DNA of 64,000 nt from Frateuria_A yonginensis (GCF_037137055.1 NZ_JBBBNY010000009.1:1-64000); one strand, 5' to 3'. Positions 25,427 to 37,406 are shown, numbered from the stretch's first letter. Made by a program: numbers and translations. The notes: generated from the letters alone by a model not told the origin.

Positions 25427-26082
25427 AACGCCTGAGCATCGCATTTTCCCTTGCCCTGCTGGTGGCCGGCCCCGCCCTGGCCAGCCAGGACGACATGGAC
25501 GTGAGCCGGCTCAACGCCAGCCTGGACCAGCTGGCCAACGACCCCACCCTCGGCACCTACGCCCTGGCCGAGCAGGCGCTCGCCCGTGCCGCCATCGCCC
25601 GCCTGGAGGAGGCCGGCCGCAGCGAGCGCGCGCATGCGCTGTACCTGGCCGAGCGCCGCGTCGACCTGGCCAAGGCCGCGGCGCAACTGCAGGACGCCCG
25701 CAACAAGCTGGCCCAGCTGGACCGCGAGCACGACCAGATCCTGCTCGAGGCCAGCCGCCGCGAGGCCGAGGCTGCGCGCATGGAGCTCGAGCGCCAGCGC
25801 ATGCAGTACCAGATGGCGCAGGAGGAGGCCGCCCGGCTGCAGCAACAGGGCATGGAGGCCTCGCAGGCCGCCGAGCAGGCCCGGGCCGAAGCCGAGCGCG
25901 CCAAGAAGCTGGCCGCCGCACAGGCCAGGGTCGCCCGTGCGGCACGGCGCGAGGCCGAACTTGCCGCCCAGGCGGCGCGCGCGATGCGCTCGCAGATCGA
26001 GAGCGGCGAAGGTTCGACGGCGCCCGCCGCAAGCACCGCGCCGGCACCCAAGCCGAGCAAGAAGCACACCAAGGGCGACTGA
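25423..26082 (+). CDS. Periplasmic coiled-coil partner of the DUF4398 lipoprotein
   Basis: A 219-residue protein with a signal peptide (cleavage ALAS-QDD), a DUF4398-like helical start (YALAEQALARAAIARLEEAG) and a long Ala/Glu/Arg-rich coiled coil (residues ~70-190). The C-terminus is a short Pro/Lys tail. In related genomes such a region is often the N-terminal half of an OmpA-family protein with a peptidoglycan-binding domain; no such domain occurs here or in the 284 bases after the stop, so this may be a shortened version. Its ATG overlaps the upstream stop (ATGA). Confidence 0.75.
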   Translation: MKRLSIAFSLALLVAGPALASQDDMDVSRLNASLDQLANDPTLGTYALAEQALARAAIARLEEAGRSERAHALYLAERRVDLAKAAAQLQDARNKLAQLDREHDQILLEASRREAEAARMELERQRMQYQMAQEEAARLQQQGMEASQAAEQARAEAERAKKLAAAQARVARAARREAELAAQAARAMRSQIESGEGSTAPAASTAPAPKPSKKHTKGD

Positions 26083-26366
26083 CCGCGCGGTCGCGCCCGG
26101 TGCGCCGGCCGCGAGCGGGCTCAGCCGTGGCAGGCGAGTGCCGGCGCGGCTTTCGCGGGTGGCTTGCGTGGCCCGGAACGCGAGAGTAGGGTCAAGGCTG
26201 CCCCGGGACATCCGCCCCCGGGGCTCATTGACCTGAACATGCGCCCATTCCCCTTGCACCCTCCATTCCCTGTCGCGCAAGCGCATACGGGGGCGTGGGC
26301 GCGCCTGCTTCATCCGCCGCGGGTGCGCCGATCACGCGCCCGCTCTTTTCGCGAGGAGGTCGGATC

Positions 26367-26594
26367 ATGTTCGAAAACCAGCAGCGTGAGGATGTGGAAG
26401 CCTTCATGAAGGCCGACGCCGAGTTCCGTCGGCTCTACCAGCACCACCGCGAACTCAAGAGCAAGGTGCATGACGCCGAGATCGGCGTGCTGCCCATCGA
26501 CGATGTCACCTTGGCCGGCATGAAGAAGGAGAAGCTCCACGCCAAGGAGCGACTGCAACGCATGTGGGATGCGCGCGCGCCACTGATGCACTGA
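26367..26594 (+). CDS. DUF465 (YdcH-like) small protein
   Basis: A 75-residue helical protein: MFENQQREDVEAFMKADAEF, then LYQHHRELKSKVHDAE and the end KKEKLHAKERLQRMW. This is the DUF465/YdcH pattern (short helix, 'hxxLkxkvxdae', 'LKKeKLxlKDxl'). Function unknown. A strong ribosome site GAGGAGGT lies seven bases upstream and a terminator follows, so it is probably a single well-translated cistron. Confidence 0.88.
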   Translation: MFENQQREDVEAFMKADAEFRRLYQHHRELKSKVHDAEIGVLPIDDVTLAGMKKEKLHAKERLQRMWDARAPLMH

Positions 26595-26615
26595 TCTCCC
26601 CCTCTGTTTCCACGA

Positions 26616-26654
26616 CGGCCCCGGCCCTTCCCCGAGAAGCGCCGGGGCCGTTTT
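26616..26654 (+). terminator. Rho-independent terminator after the DUF465 gene
   Basis: A 10-base stem CGGCCCCGGC (26616-26625) / GCCGGGGCCG (26641-26650) followed by TTTTCG. Confidence 0.85.
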
Positions 26655-26786
26655 CGCTGGAATCCAGGCATCCCGGGTGTCCGGCCTGGTCGGCCGCAGG
26701 GCCTCGTCGTCAGCGCCCGCACGCTGTGGCTCGGTTATCATCCGGCGCTTCGCCAGCGCGCTCGCGCGGCCAACGACGGAGTCGTC

Positions 26787-28157
<1,371 letters not shown>

Positions 28158-28225
28158 GGGATCCGCGACGCGGATTTCGCGCCACCGTAACTAGACTCGA
28201 ACAGGTCCCCAAGGAAGCCCGCCCC

Positions 28226-30055
<1,830 letters not shown>

Positions 30056-30070
30056 AGGCGCCCGCGCTTC

Positions 30071-30092
30071 GCGGCCAGCGGTGGCTGGCCGC
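30071..30092. terminator. Hairpin between glmS and the SLOG gene
   Basis: A perfect nine-base stem GCGGCCAGC / GCTGGCCGC with a four-base loop, between two convergent genes. There is no T tract on either side, so it may be a rho-assisted or weak bidirectional stop. Confidence 0.4.
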
Positions 30093-30109
30093 CGCCCGTG
30101 GGGTGGCGG

Positions 30110-31789
30110 CTACATCGGGCCGTGCTCGACCTGCCGCTCGCGCTGCATCAGCGTCCATTCGGCGTGCTCGGTGAGTGCGGCGTGGCCGAGTGCGCGCAGG
30201 ATGGCGCGCTGCTCGGCGGGGTCGGTCGTGCGGTCGAGGGCCGTGCGCGCCGCGCTGAAGATCCGTTCCATGAAGCGGTACTGCTTGAGCAGCACCTTGT
30301 CCGCCTTGCGGTAGGCGTAGGCCTCGCGCACAGCGGCGATGATGGAGAGGATGCCCATCACCGCCACCAGCGTGGCTTTGGCCGCGTCGTCCAGGCGCAG
30401 GGCGAACACCGCCAGCAGCACGCTGATCGACACGCCGCCCCATAGGCTGACCGCGCCGATCGCCTCGGTGATGCGATGCAGGCCGGCGCATTCGACGCTC
30501 TTGCGTTCGTAGTAGTGCAACTGGCCCGAACGGCCGGGCCGGCCGACCCATTCGTCGATCACCGCCGCCAGCGCAGTGGCATCGGCGCGCGGCGCGCCGC
30601 TCGGCGGGAGGCCGGCCGCACGCATCACGTTGCGGATCCAGCCCAGTTCGACGTTCTGCCGCTGCAGGAAGTCGTCGTGCGCGAAGGTGTGGTCGCGGGT
30701 CAGCGAGATGCCTGCGCGCCGCCAGTAGGACTGGATGCGCAGGCCCTCGGCGAGCGCGCGGTAGTCCAGGTACTTGCGATGCCAGCCGCGGCGCTTGGCG
30801 ACGACGGTGACGCCCATGCCCAGCGCGAACAGCAGCAGGAACAGGTAGATCAGCCCGTTCTGCGCGTGGAAGTGGGCGTAGCAGGTGAAGGCGATGCCCA
30901 TCAGCGCCGCAAGGGTGTAGATCGTGCGCATGGCCAGCAGTACCCGACGCTGGAAGTGCACCGCCAGCCAATCGGCCTCGCGGAAGGTGCATTCGATGCC
31001 CATGCGAGAGGCCGTGGGCGTGCAGGTGCCGGCCGGCGCGGGTCCGGTGCCGATGGCGGCGGCATGACGCAGGCATTCGTCGTTGAACTCGGCCATGCGT
31101 TCGAACATCTGCCGAAAGGCGGCCGGCATGCGCGGCTCGGGTGCGTCGGCGGCGGCGTGGCACCAATGGGCCTCGACCGGCGGGCGCCGCTCCGGTGGCA
31201 CGTCGGCGCGCGCGCAGCGGACGTGGAAGAGCAGTCGCTCGTCGCCCCCGAGCAGGTGGCGCGGGCCGTGTTCCGGGCGGGGCGGGCCAGGCAGCACGCC
31301 GGTGAGGTGGTAGCGGACGATCTGCGCGGTGCCGCCCAGGCGCGTGGAGGCCTGGCCGTCCCAGATCGCGACGAGGATGTGGCAGTGGCTGGCGATGAAG
31401 GCGCCGGCTTGCGCGTACTGCCGGTCCCGCGCGGTGCCGGGGCTGCTGACGTCGCGGCGGGAGTGGCCGCAGAGCGTGGGCAGCGCGATCACTTGCGCCT
31501 GTTCGCACAGCGCCTCGAAGGCGAGGCGCGCGTCGGCGTCGGTGAAGTCCTCCACGTACAGGGCGCGGGCCAGCGGCAACGGTGCGATCAGCCTAGCGCC
31601 GAGGCGCAACCCTTCTTCGGCCACCAGCTGGTCGCCGCCTTCGGCCAGCGCAGAGAGCACTACCAGTTCCAGCGACGGAAAGCTCCGGCGCAAGGCCTCC
31701 ATGAAGCTGCGGACGCACTGGCGGATGGCCGGCACGTCGGCGGAGGGGAGGTCGCGGTGGCTGGTCACGCCGATCACCAGGGGCGTCAT
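30110..31789 (-). CDS. SLOG-domain protein with a four-helix SLATT-like membrane module
   Basis: A 559-residue protein. Residues ~1-165 form a DprA/SLOG-like Rossmann domain: a first strand VIGVTSHRDL, the glycine-rich SALAEGGDQLVAEEGLRLGA and a late strand HILVAIWDGQ. Four hydrophobic helices sit in two hairpins, at ~284-304/311-330 and ~444-463/471-489; a helical linker lies between and a basic helical tail follows (EAYAYRKADKVLLKQYRFME). This pattern resembles SLATT (SMODS- and SLOG-associating two-TM effector) domains, predicted pore-forming effectors gated by nucleotide signals. Start at the ATG at 31789 with GGAG before it. Last gene of a minus-strand block with the 58-residue peptide and the TIR protein. 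Confidence 0.72.
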   Translation of the reverse strand: MTPLVIGVTSHRDLPSADVPAIRQCVRSFMEALRRSFPSLELVVLSALAEGGDQLVAEEGLRLGARLIAPLPLARALYVEDFTDADARLAFEALCEQAQVIALPTLCGHSRRDVSSPGTARDRQYAQAGAFIASHCHILVAIWDGQASTRLGGTAQIVRYHLTGVLPGPPRPEHGPRHLLGGDERLLFHVRCARADVPPERRPPVEAHWCHAAADAPEPRMPAAFRQMFERMAEFNDECLRHAAAIGTGPAPAGTCTPTASRMGIECTFREADWLAVHFQRRVLLAMRTIYTLAALMGIAFTCYAHFHAQNGLIYLFLLLFALGMGVTVVAKRRGWHRKYLDYRALAEGLRIQSYWRRAGISLTRDHTFAHDDFLQRQNVELGWIRNVMRAAGLPPSGAPRADATALAAVIDEWVGRPGRSGQLHYYERKSVECAGLHRITEAIGAVSLWGGVSISVLLAVFALRLDDAAKATLVAVMGILSIIAAVREAYAYRKADKVLLKQYRFMERIFSAARTALDRTTDPAEQRAILRALGHAALTEHAEWTLMQRERQVEHGPM

Positions 31790-31854
31790 GGAGGCTCCAG
31801 GCATCAACCCGATGTGCCGCGGCGGCCACGTGGCCACCGCGGCGTACGCGCCTG

Positions 31855-32031
31855 CTAGGTGTTCAGTTGCTTCACCTCGTTGTTCTTCAGCGACGGGTTG
31901 CTGGAGGTGCTGGGCGAAAGCAGCGTATCAGTGGAAGCAAGCGTGTCGGTCTGGCTCAGCGGCTCGAGGTCCGGCTTGGCCGCCGGCTTGGAGGGTTGCG
32001 TGGCGTCTGTGGGATTGAGGGGCTTGGACAT
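31855..32031 (-). CDS. 58-residue Thr/Ser/Pro-rich protein
   Basis: A short polypeptide starting MSKPLNPTDATQPSKPAAKP and ending NNEVKQLNT, very rich in Thr, Ser, Pro and Leu, with a repeated (T/S)-D-T-L motif (QTDTLASTDTLLSPSTSS). No signal peptide or membrane segment; probably unstructured. GGAGG precedes the ATG at 32031 by five bases, and it lies 66 bases before the SLOG gene on the same strand. I do not recognise a family. It could be a structural linker, an inhibitor or simply a small regulator; the ribosome site and position make a real gene likely. Confidence 0.6.
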   Translation of the reverse strand: MSKPLNPTDATQPSKPAAKPDLEPLSQTDTLASTDTLLSPSTSSNPSLKNNEVKQLNT

Positions 32032-32190
32032 GGGAGCCTCCGCGAGGCGGGGCGGCCGGTGCGGCCGCTGCATGCGTTTACGTCGCAGGCCGTTACGGTG
32101 CGGTGACGTATCGGTCGTTTTGGCCACAGGCGTGCATCCGTGCCGGGGCGGCAGAAGCCGCCGTGACCGGATCGGACCGTCCCTGGGCGG

Positions 32191-34377
32191 TCAGCGGGCT
32201 TCCGCCCATGCACCTTCCCCGAGCACGCTGTGCAGCCTTTGTTCGAACGCCGGGTTGGGCGGATAGGGGATGCGCGCCGCCTTGAGCCGCCGCACCAGCG
32301 ACGGTTCGCGGTAGCCGGCCTGCCACAACTGCTGCACCGAGGGGCGTGTGTCGGCCGCGCGCCCGAGTGCCAGCAGCGTCTCGATCCGCAGCGCGAGCAG
32401 GCGCACGTCTCCGGTGGCGCCATGTGTGTCGTCCAGCCGTTGCAGGACGTCGCGCCGCAACCGGCCGGCCACGGTCTCCGGTTGCAGGTCGGCGAACTGC
32501 AGGGTGGCGCGGGCGTAGGACAGCAGCAGGCCGCGCTCGTCCGGCTGGTCGCCCAGCAGGGAGGCGAGCGCGGATGCGGCCGCCTGCGCATCCGCCCGCG
32601 CGGCTCCGGCGTGGCCGTCCGCCTGCAGCAGGGTCGCCCGCTCGGTGCGCGCCTCGGCGAGATCCTGGCGCCAGCCGGTGTGAGCCGGATCCTGCCGTGT
32701 CAGCCCCTCGAGCACGACCACTGCCCGGGTCAGCAGCGTTCCCGCGGCCGCGGGCTGCCCCTGCAGGCGGCGCAGCCGGCCGAGCTGGGTCGAATACAGC
32801 CCCACCTTTTCCTTGAAATGGCTTTGCGAGGGATCGAAGCGGTGCAAGGCCTCGACGGTGGCCAGCGCATTCGTCAGCGCCCGGTCGGCCTGCTCCTCGG
32901 CTCCGGCCAGCAGCAAGGTGCGCCCGAGGATGGCGCGGACGCGGGCGGTGTTCTCGCGCTGGTCGTTGTCGTCCGGGTGGGCGTCGTTCAGCCGGGTCTC
33001 GATCGCATCGTCCGCGGCGTATTCGCGGATGGCCGACAACAGGTCGCCGTGCATGAGCGCCAGCTTGCCGAGGTTGTTGTGCGCCTCGCCGAGGTGCTCG
33101 AGCCATTCGGCCTTGGGCGAGCCCAACCCTGTCAGCGTACGGCAGCGGGCGAGCATGCGCCGGTAGTGCACGGCGGCAGCATCCAGGCGACCGCGCGCCT
33201 CCAGCACGTGGCCGATGTCGTTGTCGAGCGAGCTCAGCTCGAACAGCACCTCGGGATCGTCGTGGGCCGGCGCCCCCATGTGTTCCAGCGTGGCCTGGGC
33301 CGCGCCGAAGAACCGCTCCGCCGCATCGAGGCGGCCGCGGTACCATTCGGCCATGCCGGCGAATGCCTGTATCCGGGCGTAGGCGATCTGCCGCGCGCGG
33401 TCGTGCGGGGCTGCCTGCGCCAGTCGGCGGGCCAGCGGCATGGCCGCCTGGAAGGCACGCATCGCCGGGGCCAGGCGGCCCTGGTCGAGCCGCACGCTGC
33501 CGATCTTTTCCAGGGCTTTGACGCGCTGCTCCAGCGCATCGTCGGTCACGTCGGTCGAAGGCAGCGCGCGGAAGTAGGCGATCGCCTTGTCGTCGACCGC
33601 CTCCATGACGTCCAGCCGCTGCACCTGGGCGAGCTTGTCGTTGAGGTCGCCGAGCATGAAGCCGATCAGGTCCTCGGCCTGCTTCTGGCGGCGCTCGGCG
33701 GCGCGCCGCGCGAGCGTCGCATCGATCGCCAGCAGGCCGGTGACCAGCGTGACCAGCAGGGCGAGGGCGGCTATGGCGGTCAGCCGGCGGTTGCGCCGTT
33801 GCAGCTCGCGCCGGCGCAGCTGGTCGTACTCCACGTCGAGCAGGCCGGCGATCAGCTTGAGCCTGGCGTCGTGCTTGCCGTCCTTGCCGGGACGCACGTC
33901 CGCGGCGAGCGGCTCGACGTCGCTCGCGCCGGGCCGCTCGTCGTCGGGCGCCGGCTCACCAAGGGCCGCGGGCAGGCACTCCTGCGATGGCTCGCCGGCA
34001 TGGGGCTCACCGGCCACGATCAGGCAGAAGATGCGCCCGTCCCGTCCCAGCCGCCGGAAGGTGCGCACCTCCTCGTTCACCCAGCGCGAGCGGGCGGAGG
34101 CGGGCGAGCAGATCACGATCAGGTTGGCCGCACGTTGCAGCGCCTGGTTGACCTTGCCGCCGAGGTCCGCCGAGCTGGCCAGTTCGTCGCGATCGCGGAA
34201 GACCGGCGCCAGCCGCCGCGGGACCTGGCCTGCCGCCGTTTGCCGCCCGACCAGGCGCGACGGGACGCGGTACGCCTCCAGGCCCCGGTGCAGCCATTCC
34301 GCCCACGCCTTGTCGTGGTGGCTGTAGCTGATGAAGGCGCGATAGTGGAACGCCTCCGCATGGGGTGCCTGGTTCAT
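32191..34377 (-). CDS. TIR domain - transmembrane - TPR protein
   Basis: A 728-residue protein. Residues ~10-140 are a TIR domain (YRAFISYSHHDKAWAEWLHR; RDRDELASSADLGG; LIVICSPASARSRWVNEEV). The Glu in WVNEEV (102/103) sits where TIR NAD hydrolases keep the catalytic glutamate. A linker leads to one membrane helix (residues ~200-219, LTAIAALALLVTLVTGLLAI), then a long row of TPR-like helices (~250-690). The TIR would face the cytoplasm with the TPR part on the other side, or the reverse; the basic residues flanking the helix (RRNRR before, ARRAAERR after) do not decide. First gene of the block with the SLOG protein. Confidence 0.85.
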   Translation of the reverse strand: MNQAPHAEAFHYRAFISYSHHDKAWAEWLHRGLEAYRVPSRLVGRQTAAGQVPRRLAPVFRDRDELASSADLGGKVNQALQRAANLIVICSPASARSRWVNEEVRTFRRLGRDGRIFCLIVAGEPHAGEPSQECLPAALGEPAPDDERPGASDVEPLAADVRPGKDGKHDARLKLIAGLLDVEYDQLRRRELQRRNRRLTAIAALALLVTLVTGLLAIDATLARRAAERRQKQAEDLIGFMLGDLNDKLAQVQRLDVMEAVDDKAIAYFRALPSTDVTDDALEQRVKALEKIGSVRLDQGRLAPAMRAFQAAMPLARRLAQAAPHDRARQIAYARIQAFAGMAEWYRGRLDAAERFFGAAQATLEHMGAPAHDDPEVLFELSSLDNDIGHVLEARGRLDAAAVHYRRMLARCRTLTGLGSPKAEWLEHLGEAHNNLGKLALMHGDLLSAIREYAADDAIETRLNDAHPDDNDQRENTARVRAILGRTLLLAGAEEQADRALTNALATVEALHRFDPSQSHFKEKVGLYSTQLGRLRRLQGQPAAAGTLLTRAVVVLEGLTRQDPAHTGWRQDLAEARTERATLLQADGHAGAARADAQAAASALASLLGDQPDERGLLLSYARATLQFADLQPETVAGRLRRDVLQRLDDTHGATGDVRLLALRIETLLALGRAADTRPSVQQLWQAGYREPSLVRRLKAARIPYPPNPAFEQRLHSVLGEGAWAEAR

Positions 34378-34483
34378 GGGTCACGACCCTGGCTCGAGCC
34401 GCGCGGCCCCCTGCGCGTCGGCAGGAGGCGGAACCTAGCACGGGGTGCGTGACGCCGGTCTGATATGGAGCCGCGGCCAGCCC

Positions 34484-35896
34484 TCAGGCGCGGCCGTAGG
34501 CGTCATCGAAGCGGACGATGTCGTCTTCCCCCAGATAGCTGCCCGATTGCACCTCGATCAGCTCGAGCGGCACCTTTCCGGGGTTGCGCAGGCGGTGCAC
34601 GCTGCCCAGCGGGATGTAGGTGCTCTGGTTCTCGCCGAGCAGGAACACCTTGTCGTCGCAGGTCACCTCGGCGGTGCCCGACACGACGATCCAGTGCTCG
34701 GCGCGGTGGTGGTGCTTCTGCAGGCTGAGGGCCGCGCCGGGCTTGACCACGATGCGCTTGACCTGGAAGCGCTCGGCAGCTTCCAGCGAGTCGTAGCTGC
34801 CCCAGGGCCGGTGCACCACGCGGTGCAGCGAGTGTTCGGTGCGGCCGGAGCGCTTGAGCTCGTCGACGATCTTCTTCACCTGCTGCGCGGCATCGCGATG
34901 GGCCACCAGGGTGGCATCGGGCGTGCTCACCACCACCAGGTCGTCCACGCCCACGGCGGCGATCAGATGTCGGTCATGCGAGCGCAGCAGGCAGTTGTGG
35001 CTGTCGAAGGCCAGCGTGTCGCCTTCGCGCAGGTTGCCGTCGGCGTCGCGCTCGCCGGCCAACCACAGCGCGGACCAGGAGCCGATGTCGCTCCAGCCGC
35101 AGGACAGCGGAACCACGGCGGCGCGGCGGGTCTTTTCCATCACGGCGTAGTCGATGGAATCCTCCGGCACGCGGGCGAAGGCGTCTGCGTCGACGCGCAC
35201 GAAGTCCAGGTCGCGCCGTGCCGCTGCATGTGCCTCGCGCACGGCGGCGAGCATCGCGGGCGCGTGCGCCTGCAGCTCCTCCAGATAGCGTGCTGCGCGG
35301 AACAGGAACATGCCGGAGTTCCAGTCGTAGCCACCGTCCGCCAGGTAGCTCTCGGCCGTAGCCAGGTCGGGTTTTTCGACGAAGCGGCCGACGCGGAAGG
35401 CGTTGCCTTCCAGCGGTTCGGCGCGGCGGATGTAGCCGAAGCCGGTTTCCGGGCGATCCGGCCGGATGCCGAAGGTAACCAGCCAGCCCGCGCGGGCGAG
35501 GGGCAGCGCCGTGCGGACGGCCTCCACGAACGGTCCGCTTTCGCCCACCAGATGATCGGCCGGCAGCACCAGCAGGGTGGCGTCGGGGTCGTGCTCCAGC
35601 GCGGCCAGAGCGCCCAGCGCGATCGCCGGCGCAGTGTTGCGCGCGAGCGGTTCGAGCACGATGGTGGCGTCCTCGAAGCCGGCCTCGCGCAGCTGTTCGG
35701 CGGCCAGGAAGCGGTGGTCGTCGGCCGCCACCACGATGGGTGGGGCAAGATCGGGCAGCTCGCGGGTACGTACCAGGGTCTGCTGGAACAGCGTGCCCTG
35801 GCCGGTCAGGGCGAGGAACTGCTTGGGCAGGTTGCTGCGTGAAACCGGCCACAGCCGGGTACCGCTGCCGCCGCTGAGGACGAGGGGAATCAACAT
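34484..35896 (-). CDS. manC: Mannose-1-phosphate guanylyltransferase / mannose-6-phosphate isomerase
   Basis: A 470-residue bifunctional enzyme of GDP-mannose synthesis. N-terminal nucleotidyltransferase with LSGGSGTRLWPVSRSNLPKQ, LVLPADH and EKP, and C-terminal cupin-type isomerase with HRPWGSYDSLE, KRIVVKPGAALSLQKHHHRAEHW and the end GEDDIVRFDDAYGR. Full length for XanB/ManC/AlgA types. It follows rfbD by 35 bases and is the last gene of a five-gene sugar-nucleotide operon. Its phosphomannomutase partner is not in the window. Confidence 0.95.
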   Translation of the reverse strand: MLIPLVLSGGSGTRLWPVSRSNLPKQFLALTGQGTLFQQTLVRTRELPDLAPPIVVAADDHRFLAAEQLREAGFEDATIVLEPLARNTAPAIALGALAALEHDPDATLLVLPADHLVGESGPFVEAVRTALPLARAGWLVTFGIRPDRPETGFGYIRRAEPLEGNAFRVGRFVEKPDLATAESYLADGGYDWNSGMFLFRAARYLEELQAHAPAMLAAVREAHAAARRDLDFVRVDADAFARVPEDSIDYAVMEKTRRAAVVPLSCGWSDIGSWSALWLAGERDADGNLREGDTLAFDSHNCLLRSHDRHLIAAVGVDDLVVVSTPDATLVAHRDAAQQVKKIVDELKRSGRTEHSLHRVVHRPWGSYDSLEAAERFQVKRIVVKPGAALSLQKHHHRAEHWIVVSGTAEVTCDDKVFLLGENQSTYIPLGSVHRLRNPGKVPLELIEVQSGSYLGEDDIVRFDDAYGRA

Positions 35897-35931
35897 GTCC
35901 GGTTCCTTGGCCTCGGCTACGAGGCCGCTGA

Positions 35932-36852
35932 TCAACCTGCGAGCCGGTCCATGACCTCGCGCAGGCCGTCCCGCCAATCGGGCAGACGAACGCCAACATG
36001 CCGTTCGAGGGCGGCGTTGTCCAGCACCGACCAGGCCGGCCGCCGGGCCGGCGTGGGGTAGTCGGCCGTGGCGATGGGCACGACGCGCGGCAGGCGGGGG
36101 ATCAGATGCCGCGCGTAGGCTTCGTCGAAGATGGCACTGGCGAAGCCGTGCCAGCTGGTGTGGCCGCTGGCGACCAGATGGTGCGTGCCGCGCAGTTCGT
36201 CGCGTGAGCCGGGATCGGCCAGCCAGCGGTCCAATGCCGACAGGCTGGCGCGCACGATCAGCGCCGTCGAGGTCGGCGCGCCCTGCTGGTCGGCCACCAC
36301 GCGCAGCTCGTCGCGCTCGGCGCCCAGGCGCAGCATGGTGCGCAGGAAGTTGTGGCCGTGCGGTGCGTAGACCCAGGCGGTGCGCAGGATCAGGTGATCG
36401 GCGCCGCTCGCGCGCAGCGCCACTTCGCCGGCCAGCTTGCTGCGACCGTAGGCGCCGAGCGGCCCGGTGGGCGCGTCGACGGCGTACGGCGTGCTCGCCA
36501 TGCCGTCGAACACGTAATCGGTGGAGTAGTGGATCACCAGCGCACCGTGCCGGCGTGCCCAGGTACCCAGCTCGCCCACGGCCTCGCCGTTGATGCGCAT
36601 GGCGAGGGCCTCTTCCTGTTCCGCGCGGTCGACGGCGGTATAGGCGGCGGTGTTGACGATCACGTCCGGCGAGACGCGGTCGAGCAAGGCATCCAGGCCC
36701 GGCTCGGCGAGATCGGCGGTTTCCGCCCGCTCGCCGTTCCACAGCGTGCCATCACGCGTGGCCGCAACCAGCTCGCCGCGCGCCGCGAGGCCCTCGTCTT
36801 CCGCGAAGCTGCGACCCAACTGGCCGTTTGCGCCGAGCAGCAGGATCTTCAT
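35932..36852 (-). CDS. rfbD: dTDP-4-dehydrorhamnose reductase
   Basis: A 306-residue SDR enzyme making dTDP-L-rhamnose in the last step. GANGQLGRS cofactor motif, STDYVFDG, the catalytic YGRSKLAGE and RTAWVYAPHGHNF are all present. The ATG overlaps the rfbC stop (ATGA). Confidence 0.95.
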   Translation of the reverse strand: MKILLLGANGQLGRSFAEDEGLAARGELVAATRDGTLWNGERAETADLAEPGLDALLDRVSPDVIVNTAAYTAVDRAEQEEALAMRINGEAVGELGTWARRHGALVIHYSTDYVFDGMASTPYAVDAPTGPLGAYGRSKLAGEVALRASGADHLILRTAWVYAPHGHNFLRTMLRLGAERDELRVVADQQGAPTSTALIVRASLSALDRWLADPGSRDELRGTHHLVASGHTSWHGFASAIFDEAYARHLIPRLPRVVPIATADYPTPARRPAWSVLDNAALERHVGVRLPDWRDGLREVMDRLAG

Positions 36853-37406
36853 GGCGTATAGCTGGGCAGGCGCTCGGCCTGCACGTCCTTGAGGAATGGC
36901 GCGCGGGCGTCCTTGTCCGACAGCAGCGGCGCGCTGAGCGGCCAGTCGATGCCGATCTCGGCGTCGTCCCAGCGGATCCCGGCGTCGGCTTCGCGGTCAT
37001 ACAGGGCGGTGCACTGGTAGGCGAAGGTCGCGAACTCCGACAGTACGCAGAAGCCGTGGGCGAAACCCTCGGGAATCCAGAAGTGGCGGTGGTTGTCGGC
37101 CGTGAGCATCACGCCCGCCCAGCGCCCGAAGGTCGGCGAGCCGCGGCGGATGTCCACCGCCACGTCGTAGACCTCGCCTTCCAGCACGCTGACCAGCTTG
37201 CCTTGCGGGTTCGGCCACTGGTAGTGGAGCCCGCGCAGCACGCCGCGCGCCGAACGCGACACATTCGACTGTACGAAGCGCCGGTCGATGCCGGCCTCGC
37301 GGTACTTGGCCTCGTTGTAGCTCTCGTAGAAGAAGCCGCGGGCATCGCCGAACACCTGCGGCTCGATCACCACGGCTCCCGGCAGCGCGGTCTGCGTGAC
37401 CTTCAT
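36849..37406 (-). CDS. rfbC: dTDP-4-dehydrorhamnose 3,5-epimerase
   Basis: A 185-residue cupin epimerase with the family motifs GFFYESYNEAKY, FVQSNVSRSARGVLRGLHYQ (catalytic His in LHYQ), the FGRWAGVMLTADN turn and IPEGFAHGF. Start at the ATG at 37406, which overlaps the rfbA stop (ATGA); the upstream open frame is only the rfbA sequence in another frame. Third step of dTDP-L-rhamnose synthesis. Confidence 0.95.
   Translation of the reverse strand: MKVTQTALPGAVVIEPQVFGDARGFFYESYNEAKYREAGIDRRFVQSNVSRSARGVLRGLHYQWPNPQGKLVSVLEGEVYDVAVDIRRGSPTFGRWAGVMLTADNHRHFWIPEGFAHGFCVLSEFATFAYQCTALYDREADAGIRWDDAEIGIDWPLSAPLLSDKDARAPFLKDVQAERLPSYTP

Noticed and set aside
28158..28225. Possible glmS ribozyme or riboswitch upstream of glmS
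   Set aside because: Only 68 bases separate cbs and glmS and no ribozyme core is visible; these ribozymes are typical of Firmicutes.
30110..31789. SLOG-domain gene considered as DprA or a lysine decarboxylase-like LOG enzyme
   Set aside because: Four membrane helices and the absence of DprA C-terminal or LOG PGGxGT motifs argue against both.
32230..34452. A 740-residue plus-strand open frame opposite the TIR protein
   Set aside because: Antisense of the TIR-TM-TPR gene; no motifs, typical shadow composition.
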